Below are positions 1 through 12,600 of a stretch of 64,000 nt of DNA, piece after piece. The position numbers and the translations under genes are program-made. A model generated the notes under the pieces. That model was not told where the DNA came from and searched no databases. It worked only from the letters and a program-made list of their open reading frames with translations. Every line of letters starts with the position of its first letter. Positions within the stretch are counted from its first letter, which is position 1. This DNA is from Artocarpus heterophyllus. Lineage: Eukaryota; Streptophyta; Magnoliopsida; Rosales; Moraceae. The stretch is taken from NCBI GenBank assembly GCA_025403435.1, contig CM046353.1:14122836-14186835 (forward strand). The letters are read 5' to 3'.

Positions 1-1
1 T

Positions 2-793
2 GAAGCTGGTGGAGCTTGGGGAAATAAAGATCAAGAAGCTGGCTGGAAAGGACCGAATTCAACCACACAAGCTGGCTCGTGGGACACAGGAACCGACTCA
101 AGTCCTGGTCATGGTGGAAGTTGGGGAAACAACTCTAAGTCACCTGGTGCTTCAGGAGGGGCTCAGTGGGGAAGCTCGAATAATACCGATCAAAATGGGG
201 GCTGGAAAGGACAAAATTCTGGCAGTTGGAGCAAAGGAACTGGCTCTAGTTCTGGAGCTGCAGGTTGGGGAAATAAAGATCAAGAGGCTGGATTGAGAGG
301 ACTGAATTCAACCGCAACTGACTCAAGCATTGGCAAAGGTGGTGGAAGTTGGGGAAACAATTCCAAGTCACCTGGTGCTTCTGGAGGGGCTCAGTGGGGA
401 AGCTTGAATTCTACCGATCAAGATGGTGGCTGGAAGGGACAAAATTCCGACAGTTGGAACAAGGGAACTCGCTCAAGCACTGGAGGAGGTGGAAGTTGGG
501 GGAATGATGGGAAATCCACTGGTGCTTCTAGAGGGTCCCAGTGGCCAATGTCAACTCCTATCAATCAAGAGGGACCGAGTGCTCAAGACACAGGTTGGAA
601 TAAAGGAACGGGCTCGAATACCGCAGGTGGTGTAAGTTGGGGAAATAGTGGGAAAGCAACTGATGCTTCTACTAATGAAGACGGTGGCTGGAAAGGTCCA
701 AGTTCAACTGTGAAAGCCGGAGGCTGGGGCAACCAAGGATCAGATGGGAGCAATGAAGGTTTGGGGGCGGATGGTGGTAGTAAATCAACCTGA
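2..793 (+). CDS. C-terminal GW/WG-repeat tail of a KTF1/SPT5-like (RDM3) type protein, 5' partial
   Basis: The reading frame is open from the window edge to a TGA at 791-793 (263 residues). It is almost entirely Gly/Ser/Asn/Thr with 18 Trp, about 14 of them in WG or GW pairs, in repeats such as GGSWGN, GGAQWGS and GGWKG. A block of about 73 residues is present at least twice (near 115 and near 333). In plants, GW/WG platforms of this kind bind ARGONAUTE4-clade proteins in RNA-directed DNA methylation. In KTF1/SPT5L the repeats run to the C-terminus, whereas in NRPE1 a DeCL domain follows them; none follows here, so KTF1/SPT5L is preferred. The NGN/KOW domains needed to prove this lie outside the window. 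Oddity: just after the TGA, another frame continues with the same WG style to 854, so the annotated end may be wrong or the allele shifted. The family is fairly sure, the exact member less so. Confidence 0.62.
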   Translation, partial: EAGGAWGNKDQEAGWKGPNSTTQAGSWDTGTDSSPGHGGSWGNNSKSPGASGGAQWGSSNNTDQNGGWKGQNSGSWSKGTGSSSGAAGWGNKDQEAGLRGLNSTATDSSIGKGGGSWGNNSKSPGASGGAQWGSLNSTDQDGGWKGQNSDSWNKGTRSSTGGGGSWGNDGKSTGASRGSQWPMSTPINQEGPSAQDTGWNKGTGSNTAGGVSWGNSGKATDASTNEDGGWKGPSSTVKAGGWGNQGSDGSNEGLGADGGSKST

Positions 794-854
794 CTTTTGG
801 GGTAAAGCAGCAGACAAGTTTTGGGGGAGTGGTGGCGACAAGGGAGGATGGTGA

Positions 855-2640
855 CCACTGCAAATTCTGTTTTTGGTTACCTTATAACTAGTGAATGTAA
901 ATAATGTTCTTTTCTCTCACTTAGGAAGGGGCCTAGCACCTTTTTAAGGCCGAGTCCCGGTGTCGGGTAATGGGCAAAACTAGTCTTTTTTTGAGGTTCA
1001 TAGACTGAAGAATCCTCTACATGACTACGTCTTCGCTACTGTTAATGTTTGCCTATATGACTACTGTTAATGTTGCCTTTGTACATTTCGGGAATCTCAA
1101 TCTCTTTGGCTAATGGCCTGGTTTGATTTTCAAAAATATGTTTTCTCATGTTCTTTAAGGATTTTCTTGAGCGGAAAGACTTGTTGATGATGGAAACCAG
1201 ACAATTAGCATGATCGTACAGTTGGCTTGTGCCGGCTGTACGAACAATAAGGGATATTGGGTGCGTTTGGTAACCTTGTTTCAACTACATAGTTGGAAAA
1301 GTAAAAATAGACTACAGTATAAAGCTTTTACATGTTACAATAAAATTGTATTAACTATTAGTTTTATTTGTGTTGCCAAGCAAACTCATTATTAGTTGAA
1401 CAGTGCATGTCGTTAAATATCACGGTCTTGGATAATTATAATCACTCAATGAAGGATGTTTTGATGTTGGCTTCACTAATTTTCATGACATGAATCAACA
1501 ATATATTCACTTCTTAAATAAAAGAAAATGAAAGAAAATGAAAATTTTAGAGTAAATTCTATCGTTGAACTCTGAACTATTTACTTTTTGTATAATGCAT
1601 TTTGAACTTTCAATTTTGGCAGAATATATACTAAACTTTAAAATTATTAACAATTAAGTTTCGATAATTACTTTTAACTCACATGTGAATTTTGTAGTTA
1701 AAATTGTCAATGTTTTTTAACGCTTGTTAGCTATTAGACCTTAATTGTCAATAATATCAAAATTTAAGGTGTATTTTATCAAAATTAAAAGTTTGGAATA
1801 TATTATGCAAAAAAACTAATAATTTAGAGTGCAACAACGTAATTTACTCAACTATTTATTCACCTCAAAATACAGACGTATGAATCTTGTGAACTCTCAA
1901 CTCTCCCTAATAATAATAATAATAATAATAAACCTACACTAAAAAAAAGATATATATATCTACTTTAAAAAAAAAATCTCTAAATTACCAGATTTTCCCC
2001 CCGGGGGCAAGTGATCTTATATTTCAAAGCCTTTTAACTCACTGCCCTCTAATGTAAGAACTCTATTTTTTTTTTTAATTTTAATAGGCGTGAAAATATT
2101 AGAACTAACCACTAAATTCTCAAGCAAACCTTCTCATTTTTTTAGGAAGCAAACCTTTTCATTTAAAATAAAAAAGAAAGGAAATTTCCAAAAATATGTA
2201 TATTACTTTATGAATAAATAGCAAGACCAATTTAACCCAGACGTTCAAACAATTAAAAAAAAAATGATAAAACAAACAAACTAACTGGCCACTAAAATTT
2301 GATCATTCTTTTAAGGGCTAATTGTTTTTGTTTTCTTTTTCCCGGATGCAAATGTTTCATTTTTTAATAATTTAGAAAGATATTGCCATTTTTTAAATTA
2401 AAAGAAAAATAAATTATACATAAGTTACCTAGATGAGATGGAAAAGAGCAAAGGTTGTTCAATGATTCATGCCCTTCATTTATTTTTTGAGGGGCCATGC
2501 CCTTCATTTATAAAATAAGTTGATGAGAGATGAGAAGTAAAAGAAAAAAAAAATTATTCTCTAGTTATTTTGAAAAGTTTTTTTTTTTTGAAAGAAAAAA
2601 AAGAAGAAGAGGTTTTCAAGCTCAAAAAAAAAAAAAAAAA
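855..2640. other. Intergenic: 3' region of the GW-repeat gene, then AT-rich DNA
   Basis: The first few hundred bases are probably the 3' UTR and downstream region of the GW-repeat gene. The rest is AT-rich with homopolymer runs and a (TAA)n microsatellite at about 1909-1932. No gene or element was recognised. Confidence 0.5.
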
Positions 2641-2966
2641 GTTTTCTTGTAACAGAAAATAAATGTTTAGCCATTCTGGTCTTCCACGTCCACGTCCTCA
2701 TCTGAGACATATTAATGATAATCACTTTCAAATATTTTCTCATCCATTTTTCTCCACGCCCAAACATCCCATTAATCTTTTTTCGCGGATCAAATCAAAA
2801 CGAAACCAAATGAAAATCACATCTTCATCATCTCCGATCCTTTAACAATTCCTCTCACAATCACATTCTCTCTCACTTCCCTTTCTAGTCTACTAGGGTT
2901 CGCAAATCCAATCCAATTTCTGCTCTGAATTTCCCCCAATTCCAATCATCATCATCAACAGTAACA
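2641..2966 (+). promoter_or_regulatory. Upstream region and CT-rich leader of the PP2A B' gene
   Basis: Upstream of the ATG at 2967 the sequence changes to a pyrimidine-rich, CT-repeat leader (about 2840-2940), typical of plant 5' UTRs. There is no in-frame ATG between it and the start codon. No clear TATA box was found, so the transcription start is not placed. Confidence 0.4.
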
Positions 2967-5900
2967 ATGTTGAACAAATTCATGAAACGAGGTCACCGGA
3001 AATCGAAGCCGGAATCCGCCGACTTCGGCTGCGGCCAGCCGTTCAACACCGTCACCGTCAACCACGCCTCTCGGACGACGGCCACAACCACCACCACCTC
3101 CTCCGCCGTCAACAATCTCAACAACTCCGAATCGCATCCCGTGGGTCCGTCGCCGGCGCCGCCTCCCAACCCCGGCGTGATCGAGATCCTCCCTTTCATC
3201 CGAGACGTCCCAGTTCCGGAGCGCCCGGCCCTGTTCCTCCGCAAGCTCCAGGTTTGCTGGTTCCAATGCGACTTCTCCGACATCCTCAAGGGCGTCCGGG
3301 AGAAGGAAATTAAGCGGCAGACGCTTCTCGAGCTCGTCGATTTCATTCAATCTGGTTCCTGCAAATTGAACGAGTCGATGCAGGAGGAGCTGATCCGGAT
3401 GGTCTCCGTCAATGTCTTCCGGTGCTTGCCTCCCGCCCCGCACGAGAACACGGGCTCCGAAGCCGCCGATCCCGAGGACGACGAGCCGTTTCTGGAGCCT
3501 TCTTGGCCGCATTTGCAAATCGTGTACGAGATTCTATTGAGGTACCTTGTTTCCTCCGAGACAGATACTAAGATCGCTAAGAAGTATATTGATCATGTTT
3601 TTGTGTTGAAGTTACTTGATTTGTTCGATTCCGAGGACCCGAGAGAGCGAGAGTATTTGAAAACCATTCTTCACCGTGTTTATGGGAAATTTATGGTGCA
3701 TCGACCTTTTATTAGGAAGGCAATCAATAACATATTCTATGGGTTTATATTTGAGACCGAGAGGCATTCTGGGATTGCTGAATTGTTGGAGATTCTTGGG
3801 AGTATTATTAATGGTTTCGCATTGCCAATGAAAGAGGAGCATAAGTTGTTTCTCTCTCGAGCGCTTATACCACTGCACAAGCCGAAATCGATAGCACCTT
3901 ATCACCAGCCTTTGTCTTATTGCATCACGCAGTTTGTTGAGAAGGATTACAAGTTGGCAGACATGGTCATTCGAGGGCTATTGAAGTATTGGCCCGTCAC
4001 GAATTGCCAGAAGGAGATTCTATTTCTTGGAGAGTTGGAAGAGGTTTTGGAGGGTACTCAAACCGTGGAGTTCCAGAGATGCATGATTCCTCTTTTCAGA
4101 CAAATTGGCCGCTGTCTCAACAGCCCACATTTCCAGGTTCATAAACAAGTTTGTAGCTTTTTTGCTTAATAGAAACGCCTCTTTTTCGTTTTGTGTTCAT
4201 GGGCACACTTGGCATGTTCAAATATCTGTGTCATGCCAAATTCATATTTTCACTTCAATTTGGATAAAAGATTATTTTCAGAGTGGATAGGTTTATTGTC
4301 ACTTAAGATGCATTATGTTATAAATTCTGTCCTTTTCTTTTGAAGCAGTACTTGTACCCAATTCTCAAGTGTTATTTAATCCCTCTGTAGCGGACGATGC
4401 TTCCTTAGATCCTCTGCTTGTTTATTAGATCGGTGCCCATCCAGGTCTATGGGCTGTGAGAACAGCAACTTTTGGAGTACCTTGAAACAGCTTTAAGTAA
4501 TTTATACAAGGATACTTTTTAACACAATTTAACATCTACAAGTAATGAAGTAGCCTACTCTGATTGTTGCATTATGAGGATTTTGACACATGAAATCTGC
4601 CCAACTTCTTGGCTAATTCTACAAAAGGCAATGATACTTTGTGTGTCCGCTCATACCAGCACGTGTGTTTGTGAAGATGCATTTTGCGTGTTTCTAGCTC
4701 TGCATACATCTTGGTGCATGGATTACGTAGTGTACACTATTCCTTTGCGTACAAGTCACAGCTTGACCTAGTAGGTTCTTGAAATTAGTTCATAACATGA
4801 TTTCAGGTGTGAAGTTTAAAGTGTACTGTATTTTGTTCGCACGGCAGATTTCTATTCAAACTCCTGGATTTTTTGAATTTGTCAAGTGAAGTCAGTTTTT
4901 TTATGTACTTGTTTCACCGTCTTTTGGGTTGCGAATCCCATATGTTTTCCATGTCATATCTTATTTCATTTTTTTCAGTTTACGTTTTGCACCTCCATGC
5001 TGACAGTAAATTATACTTATATTACTTTTATTTTTGTAATTTAGTTTACTTTTTAGTTCTTATTTGTCATCCTTTTAAGTTTTTCATGTGCACTAATTGC
5101 AAACATGATTTCTTTAGAGTTGTGTGCTCTTGTTGCGCATTCTTTTAGGAAAAGATTATAAGATTTGTTTGAATGACCATTGTTAGTTTACTAATATAGC
5201 GAGGGTTTGATAATCTTTGGCTAGGGCTTCTTCTTCTTCGTCTGTTGTTGTTGTTGCTAGACAACCTAAACTCATGGGAATGAGACCAGATAAGTGGATA
5301 TTTTTTGAGATATTGTTAAAACCTGGAATCTATTAGCCATCAGAATTGAATCATGATGGAACTTTGGTCTATACCAATACTGGCACTGTAGTATGATAGC
5401 AGAGAGGAATGTTAAGATTATAGATTGGTAAGAAAAGCAAGGACAGTGGCTTGTGTGAGTAAGAAACAGAAAAAACACACACACACACATGCAGGTTATC
5501 ATTATTATTATTTTTTGCTATGTGCTTAAATCTACAAGAAATTCTGGGGGTGTTTGTTACCCTGAAATTTTAGACCAAAAGAAAAGGTTGGGGAAAAAAA
5601 TATTGGAGCTTTGGTGAATCCTTGTGTAAGGAATCACAAAAGAAATTGGACCAGTATTTTCTTCCAACTTGACTTTATTTTAATAAAATATCTGGTGTGA
5701 CTAATTTCCATAGAAGTCATAAGTTGCTTATTGTCTCCTATTTTTGCGGGCATTTATGGTGTCACCTATAGTGGGTCAATGTACAAAAATACCTGTATGT
5801 TTCTTGCAATGTCATTTAATGGCTTTGCTGCACATATCTGTGTTAATAATAATACTGTCAGACTTGTTTCAGTTGTGGAGAACTTTTCCTGATGCTTTGT

Positions 5901-6869
5901 TAAGTCTCCATTATTTGCTTGCATACCACAATTTGTAACCCATTCTACGGTGTCAATAACCTTGCAAATTCCATACTATTTTTTTTTAATATTATTCGAA
6001 GACATTCCCTGTTTTTAATCTTGTATTGTTTTGTAAGCTTTTGCACAACATAAATTGTAACCTATTGCACAGTGACTAATATTGGTTTTCTTTGTTTCTT
6101 TTTTCTTTTCTTTTATTTTGAGGGTTCTAATACTACCTTCTGTGTGTGAACTTAAATGTTTTAGAAGAAAGAGAAGGAAAAGGTATGGTTGGCTGTATGC
6201 TATACCAGTTTCCTTCTATGCTATTTTTGAAATGGATGACTTAATTTCATTTCAAAATATTTTGACAGTTTTGTAGCGTCTCATATAAACAATTGAAGAT
6301 GTTTTCCACCTTCTTGATATTTGTTACCATGAGTTATAGTAGACTATTGATACATTGAGAGAGAGTAACTGCTTTTCTTTTCATTCGCAGACGTATTTCT
6401 GTTTGCAGTCTTACAATGCTTTTATGTACACCTGCCTTTCTTCCACGCTGATTTAATTATGTATAACTGAATGGTGTTAGTCAAAGACATTAGTGTTGCA
6501 GTCATGGTTGATATGATTTGCTAATACAAGTATGTCTGGCAGGTTGCAGAACGAGCCCTTTACCTTTGGAACAATGAACACATTGTAAGCTTAATTGCAC
6601 AGAACCGAAACGTGATACTTCCGTTGATTTTCGAAGCATTGGAGAAAAACATTCGAGGTCACTGGAACCAGGCTGTAAACGGGCTGACGGCAAATGTGCA
6701 AAGGATGTTCCAGGAGATGGACCTCGAATTATTTGAGGAGTGCGAGAGGCAGTACTTGGAGAAAGAGACCAAGGCCAGAGATTTGGAAGAGTTGCGAGAA
6801 TTAACATGGAAGAGACTGGAAGCAGTGGCAGCACAAGCTCAGCTTGAGGAAATGGTATTGGTTAACTGA
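2967..6869 (+). CDS. PP2A regulatory subunit B' (B56 family), two exons, 498 aa
   Basis: Exons are 2967-4136 (390 codons, ends CAG before GT) and 6543-6869 (starts after AG, 108 codons plus TGA). The join is phase 0 and reads [16 protein letters not shown], which fits the conserved B56 core without a gap. B56 subunits are HEAT-like solenoids that bind the PP2A A/C core and select substrates and location. Residues 1-75 are a variable Thr/Ser/Pro-rich N-terminus that starts with a basic stretch (HRKSK). The conserved core follows, with recognisable blocks [82 protein letters not shown] and VEKDYKLAD. The last 50 residues are charged and likely helical. The N-terminus resembles the plant B' alpha/beta group; the isoform is an inference. 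The length is normal and no break was seen. Confidence 0.93.
4137..6542 (+). other. Intron of the PP2A B' gene (2406 bp)
   Basis: GT at 4137-4138 and AG at 6541-6542. The intron is T-rich and contains a (CA)n run near 5476-5488 and poly-T tracts. Retention would end the protein 10 codons into the intron (TAA at 4167-4169) and remove the last 108 residues. No element or nested gene was recognised. Confidence 0.85.
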
Positions 6870-8268
6870 TTATTTTCGGTAGAGATGATTGATATTTGTT
6901 TCCACTTTGGTGGCTATTCTTTTTTTCTTTTTTTTTTTTTTTGTCCCCCTTGTTTTTGACATTGAGGTCTTAAATTCTTGTTAAGGCTATAACTGACGTA
7001 ATATAGAAAGGAGAAGAATATATGTATGCTTTTTTGTAACAAGGAATTCAAAATGTCCTTTTGCTGCTTATTAACAGTCAAATGGAAATCGATGGATTAT
7101 TTTGTTTCTCGCTTTGTTTCACGGAATAAAAAACCACATCTTTACGTTCATTTTTCTTTTCCATTCATATTGTGCTTGATCAATGTTCCCTTCCCTGTTT
7201 ACACATACATGGGCTTCACGATAATGATTTTTTTAATCATTACAATGATTAATGACTATGCTTCTTGCTCTTGAAATGTGGGATCCCTCCTCCAATTTGC
7301 AGGCACATTGATGACTGAACTTTTTGTGATTGACAGATTACCCCATGAATGTTTAATTTTGCAACTTTTTTTTCTCTAGATTTAGAAGTATTGTCGGGTT
7401 TTTACAAATTGATTACTGCTATCAAAATTAAAATTTGGAGGAAACAGCTCTCCAGGGTCAAAATGCATTCTTTTTAAGAGACTGAAATTTTGAATGTTGA
7501 TTTGAAACATCATGCCACACACATGAAGGCATGACATGTACGTGCATACATACATACATATTCAATTTTACATCATTGGTCAAGGTGTGGGCATCCTAAT
7601 GAGGTAATTTGCCACAGTTATAACCTTGCGTAGCAAGTAACAACTTCCCAATTCAACCAACGGTGGTGGTAGCATGGTGCAAAAGACGTCTTACTTGAGG
7701 CCTTTGTTGTTACTATGTCTTAGGTTTGAGTCATGCTTGGTATAAGGTTTTGTCATTTACAAATTATACGACAGACTATGCTCTTAATAGCAGACTCCTA
7801 AAGCTTAGGGTTTGTTGAAAATCTAAGGTCATGATCTTATCATCCCAACCTTGATTTTATCCTTAAATACTGGATCCGGGTGTGAAGACATTATCAATCC
7901 CTTTTTTTACTCATTAGGAAAAAAAAGAAAAGAAAAAAAAACCTCCTAATTCAGGGATAAAAGCGTCAATAGCATTTCAAGCATTAATTTGCCGATTTGA
8001 CAGAACATCCAACCCGTTGAAGTTTTTGAAACCTCAGTTATTTTCATTTATTAGCTTGTAACCCTGCGATTAGAGTTTGGAAGTCACTGATTTTGTATTC
8101 ATGCAGGCGAGTACATTTGGATCAAGCAAAAGGCAAACTATAATTGGTATATCCGCTTACGTTAGGGGCCCCATTATATGTCAGAGCATTACGTAGTTTC
8201 ATCCGACATAGAGACATGTCCATGTTAACCACCTTGATATTATCATTGAAAGAAGGGAAAAAAAATAT
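6870..8268. other. 3' region of the PP2A gene and intergenic DNA
   Basis: Probably begins with the 3' UTR: T-rich sequence and an AATAAA-like stretch near 7125. Apart from the possible SINE remnant listed separately, no gene or element was recognised. Confidence 0.45.
7660..7930 (+). repeat. Possible tRNA-derived SINE remnant
   Basis: Sequence near 7670-7680 (TAGCATGGTGC) resembles a pol III A box. GGTTTGAGTC at 7723-7732 resembles a B box, at roughly tRNA-like spacing. An A-rich tract follows at 7918-7942. No target duplication was identified and the boxes are imperfect, so this is a weak call. Confidence 0.25.
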
Positions 8269-9149
8269 ATTATTTTCATTTTTATTCCCCAAACTATGCC
8301 ACCTTACTGCCCTCAACTTTTAAAACATATCATTTAATTCTTTAAATTTTGTTTCATTAATAAATATCTCTTTTCATTTAACTCTATTAGTTTTTGCATA
8401 GTTTTTGTAGAATATTTTTATATTTTCCCTTTAAAACCATGTCACTTATATTGTTTTACCCCAGACTTTCAAAATGTAAGATTATTCCCCACAAGTTTTT
8501 TTGTTAGCAAATAATCTCCTTTTGTCCAATTTTGTTCGACTTTGCAAGTCATTTTTTTTTTCTAATTTTGGGAGAAAAAACCAAACATAAAAAAGAGTTT
8601 AAGGTAAAAAAAAGAGCATTATTTTTTACAATAGGTCATTCTAACCAATAAAAGAGCTTAAGGAGAAAAAAATACAAAATTCCTTAAAAGAATAGAGCTC
8701 TTGAAATTTTTTTAAGAACACAATTTCTTGTGAAGCCTCCCTTGAATTTTTTTTTTGTATTTGTATTTGAATGGCATGCTGTAAAAAATATTCATGTAAA
8801 CCATGGGTATATGGATTGCCTTAATGTGGATGTCTCTTAAAGTTGAAAGAAAAACAAATCAATTTTTTAAGCTAAATAAAATTGGATAGAAAGGGTTATT
8901 TTGCTAACGAAAAAAAATAAAGGACGTAATAACACATTTTAAAAATTGAGGGGAGCAAAATAACATAAGTGACATTGTATAAGGTAAAATATAAATAATA
9001 TTCTACAAAAACGGTCCAAAAACAAAGTTGGATGTAAAGAAAATGCTTGCTAACAGGAACAAAGTTTAAATAGATTAAATAATACGATTTAAAAGTTGAG
9101 AGTAAAGTGACATAAATGATATTGTAAGGGACTAAATGTAAAAATAATT
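8269..9149. mobile_element. Foldback-type element with ~265-bp inverted repeats
   Basis: The left arm (about 8269-8533) and the right arm (about 8878-9149) are imperfect reverse complements along their whole length. Paired landmarks are CCTCAACTTTTAAA with its complement near 9090, TTTTTGTAGAATAT with ATATTCTACAAAAA near 9000, and GTTAGCAAA/TCCAATTTT with AAAATTGG near 8880. About 340 bp of AT-rich spacer separates the arms and no ORF is present. Long inverted arms with no coding capacity fit a non-autonomous MULE-like or foldback transposon. Outer ends are approximate and no clear target duplication was found. Confidence 0.65.
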
Positions 9150-9684
9150 AAAAAAAGAACAAGAAAAAAAATCCCAAAATGAAAGTAAAATGGTCGATTC
9201 ATATACAAGGTTCTGAATGTGATGTGGCATCCAAAATTCCACCTCAGCCGCCCATATTCTATCCTTTTGTGAAATTTTCTTCCCTTTTAGCATCTTTTGT
9301 ACAATACATGAAGCGTTAGCCCCTATCACAAAAATCCACCAATTAGACTTCGAATCTGCTTACCTTTTAGTCAAAAAGTGCGCCTCAAATAAATTAGTTA
9401 TGCATCCTAGTGAGAACAGACCTAAAACCTATTTAATAAATAAATGGAAAGAGATATAAAAAATAAAAAAAAAAAGTCCTTTGTAGACCCCACAAAATGG
9501 GCGTCGCAATTTTTTCGATCACACTCCATGTCCTTTTTTGCTTTTCAAACAACAATAATGCAATATAAAACAATGGGGGACCAGAAAAAACATAACAAAT
9601 TGTGAAATTTCTATTTTTTTTTCTTTTTTTTTTATGTACTCTTCATCTAATTATGAAATTTCATCAATTCCTTTTTTCAAACGT
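9150..9684. other. Downstream region of the pectate lyase gene
   Basis: This AT-rich sequence lies 3' of the minus-strand pectate lyase stop codon and presumably includes its 3' UTR nearest 9684. Nothing else was recognised. Confidence 0.4.
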
Positions 9685-12600
9685 CTATAACGATGATAAT
9701 AACAATGGTAATGACAATAAGGCACCACAGTTGGTGATGGGATACATGAGCAAAATAATGCCAAGAGACGAAAAGATTGCAAATGAAGCCGACGGGGTGG
9801 AGGGTCTTGCTGATGCTCCGCCCCCGAATACCATTCCAAAGTAGTCGCCGCTGCTTGAGGCCCCTTGGCCGGACGCCCCGGTGGTGGTCTCGGTGCCGCC
9901 GCCGCCGAATCCGGGGTACGATATCTTGTCCCTACCATAAATTTATGATCAAAGGATTATTATAATTCTTGAACAGACAGGAGTGATGAAATATATGATT
10001 CAACAAAAAATAAATAAACAACTTCTTTAAATCACAAGCTCCGAGACACCAATAAATAAATATACGAATAAAAGAGGCGGAATTAAGCAATTATCAACTG
10101 AATGGCAATTTAATTAGGAGAGCTCTAAGCGACTCAGGCTTCAGTGATGGGGTCTCCACAGGATAATCACATAGGTCCCACATGGCAGCTACGTTTTTTT
10201 TTTTTGTTCCTATTCAAATAAAATATCTTTGAATTATAGGCTAAAATATTATAAGCTTGAGGGGCAGAATCGAATATGACATGCCAGAGCAAAACTATTA
10301 CAATGTGGGTCCCACTTGAAGAAAGTAGCAAAATTATTAGTTTGAAAATGGCATAGACTCTCTCAAGTGACGGAAGGCTCTGCAGGACCAGATTAGGGGC
10401 CAAACTTCCTCCAACGGAGAGAGACAATCCAAAGTCTGAAATAATGTAAATATTATTTTGGGAGGATGAAAATATCTTGGACTAAAACCATCGGAATCAG
10501 AATCACGAGTTTCTATAACTGTTTGAAATCATAGGAAAGTATTCAAAACTCATATTGTCTTTTCCATAATACAAACATGAGAAGACCAAAAAATTTGGGT
10601 TAACGTTCCACTTAAAGTTTACTTAAGTTTACGAACGAGAGTTCTTTATTTAACCTCATAGAGCTATAATTCCGTCACTCAAGAAGACCCTCTAATGAGA
10701 TTTAAGTAGATCTTTATTAATACGACGGTGTTATAATCCGATAAGATTAAATAAAGGTACTCCGGTCTCACTCTCTCTGTTTAGTCTCTTTTGCCAAGAC
10801 TTGCAATTAAGCAGTATACTTGATTAGAGAGCATAGCAGAGACCAGTAAAAAGTCACAAGGCGAACCCCAGGTAGGGGTGGTAAAAGCACAGAATTGCAA
10901 TAGACAAAAGAGGTAAAGAAAACAGTGGAGAAAGCAAATGGGACTTGGTGAAAGCACCGGTTCCTATACCGTACCCTCTGTGGCTAGTTGTCTCGTCTAA
11001 GTCCAGATCATATCACTATCAGAAGAGGGGTCCAATTGTTCAGATGAAATATGGGAATGGCCCACTTGCCATGGCTGGAAAGCAGATAGGAGGGAATAAA
11101 AACCCATTCACATTCTCCATACAACTAAGATCACTTGGTAAATAAATTTAAATTTAATTATTTAAATTAGTATTTGAGTTAGTGATTTAAATTGTTATTT
11201 GAATTGAAGTTTGAATGTACATTTAAGTTTTAATCTGAGTATGAAATAAAATTAAAATTTATGTTTAGAAAAGGTAGTAAAAATAATTTTTGATTTATTA
11301 TCAAATTTAATAAAAACTTAATGTTAATGATCCTAGAAAATATGCAATATGGATTTTAATTTATTTCTCTTTATTAAGAACACAATGAAAAAAAAATCAT
11401 CTCAATTGGATAACAAATGAAGAATTTATGATTTTTTTCTTAAGATATAGGAGAAAGAATTTTAGTTTTTACTGTAGCAGAAATATCCGAGTATCAAAAA
11501 ATTAAGGGGAGTCAGAACTCTGAAAACTTAGATTCTTGATATACAAAAGATTCAAATTTTAGGAGAAACAAATAAGTATCTAAAAAATTCTTAATACTTA
11601 AATCTAAATTTGAATATAAAGAATTCAAAAAATTCTCTAAACAAACATACACTGGTCACCACACAACAAATCACGACTTGGTTGGTTTTCCTAACATCCT
11701 ACAAACTCAAATTCACCAATAAAAGAAGCCCCATGTGCTCAATTTCCACTTTCTCTGTACTGACACATGCATCTTTCTTTTTCTTCTTTTTTGTTTTTTT
11801 TTCTGTTTTTTTAAAAACCATGAATAACCACAAAGCAAGACCCCTAAATCATAGAACAAGAAATTTTAATTTCCTGATAGAACATGACTTAAATTAATAT
11901 TTTGAACTAAATTAATAATGTGCTCAAAAAAATTGAATGAATGTAGTAAATACTAAAAAAAACTATTACAAATTAAATAATAACTATTAATTCGTATTTT
12001 CTTTGTTTCTTCCTCCATATATAGTATTATATCTCAATATTTATTTGAGTTTCTAAACTTAAAAGATGGATACAAACAGAAAAAATGACATAATTAAATA
12101 TAGTTAAAAGTAATAACAATTAGAGCAATTAAAAGCGATTAAAGGTGTAAAGGAAATTTTTTTACACATAAATGAAGTTATTAGTAGATTTTAAAAGGAA
12201 TTAAATAAAGAAAAATTAGGATAAAATGATAATTACAAAAATTAATGAAACCATTTGGATCCAAGGGGAACTAGATGAAACCATTTGCAACCCTCAAGCC
12301 TAAATTAGCTCCGTCCCTGTATATGATTATTTGTTCTCCACCTTTAGCAAGTGAATGAAAATAACAAGGACGGAGCCAAGAGGGGCTCAAGGAGCTGCAA
12401 TCCCCCAACCCAAATGGCTTAATTTATTTTCTTTTTACGAATTACTATCTTTTCTCATTCGTAATTTAACTTTTTCCCTTCTAAAATATTCTACTTTCAA
12501 ACTTTTTAAAGAATGTGTTAAAATTTTCATTTAAACGCTTAGCTTTTACTTCAATTATACCCCATTATTTCAAGTTTTTTGCATCTATTATTTCAATGTT

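Noticed and set aside
583..863. Minus-strand open frames over the GW-repeat tail
   Set aside because: They are shadows of the biased Gly/Ser/Trp coding sequence and have no motif of their own.
2955..3518. Minus-strand frames over PP2A exon 1 (187 and 117 aa)
   Set aside because: They arise from the GC-rich 5' part of the B' coding sequence; the plus strand has clear B56 domains.
9602..9844. Plus-strand 80-aa frame
   Set aside because: It starts in a poly-T tract and lies antisense to the pectate lyase terminal exon.
10167..10427. Minus-strand 86-aa frame as a small gene
   Set aside because: It lies inside pectate lyase intron 4, has no motif, and ends in a poly-Lys run from a poly-T tract.
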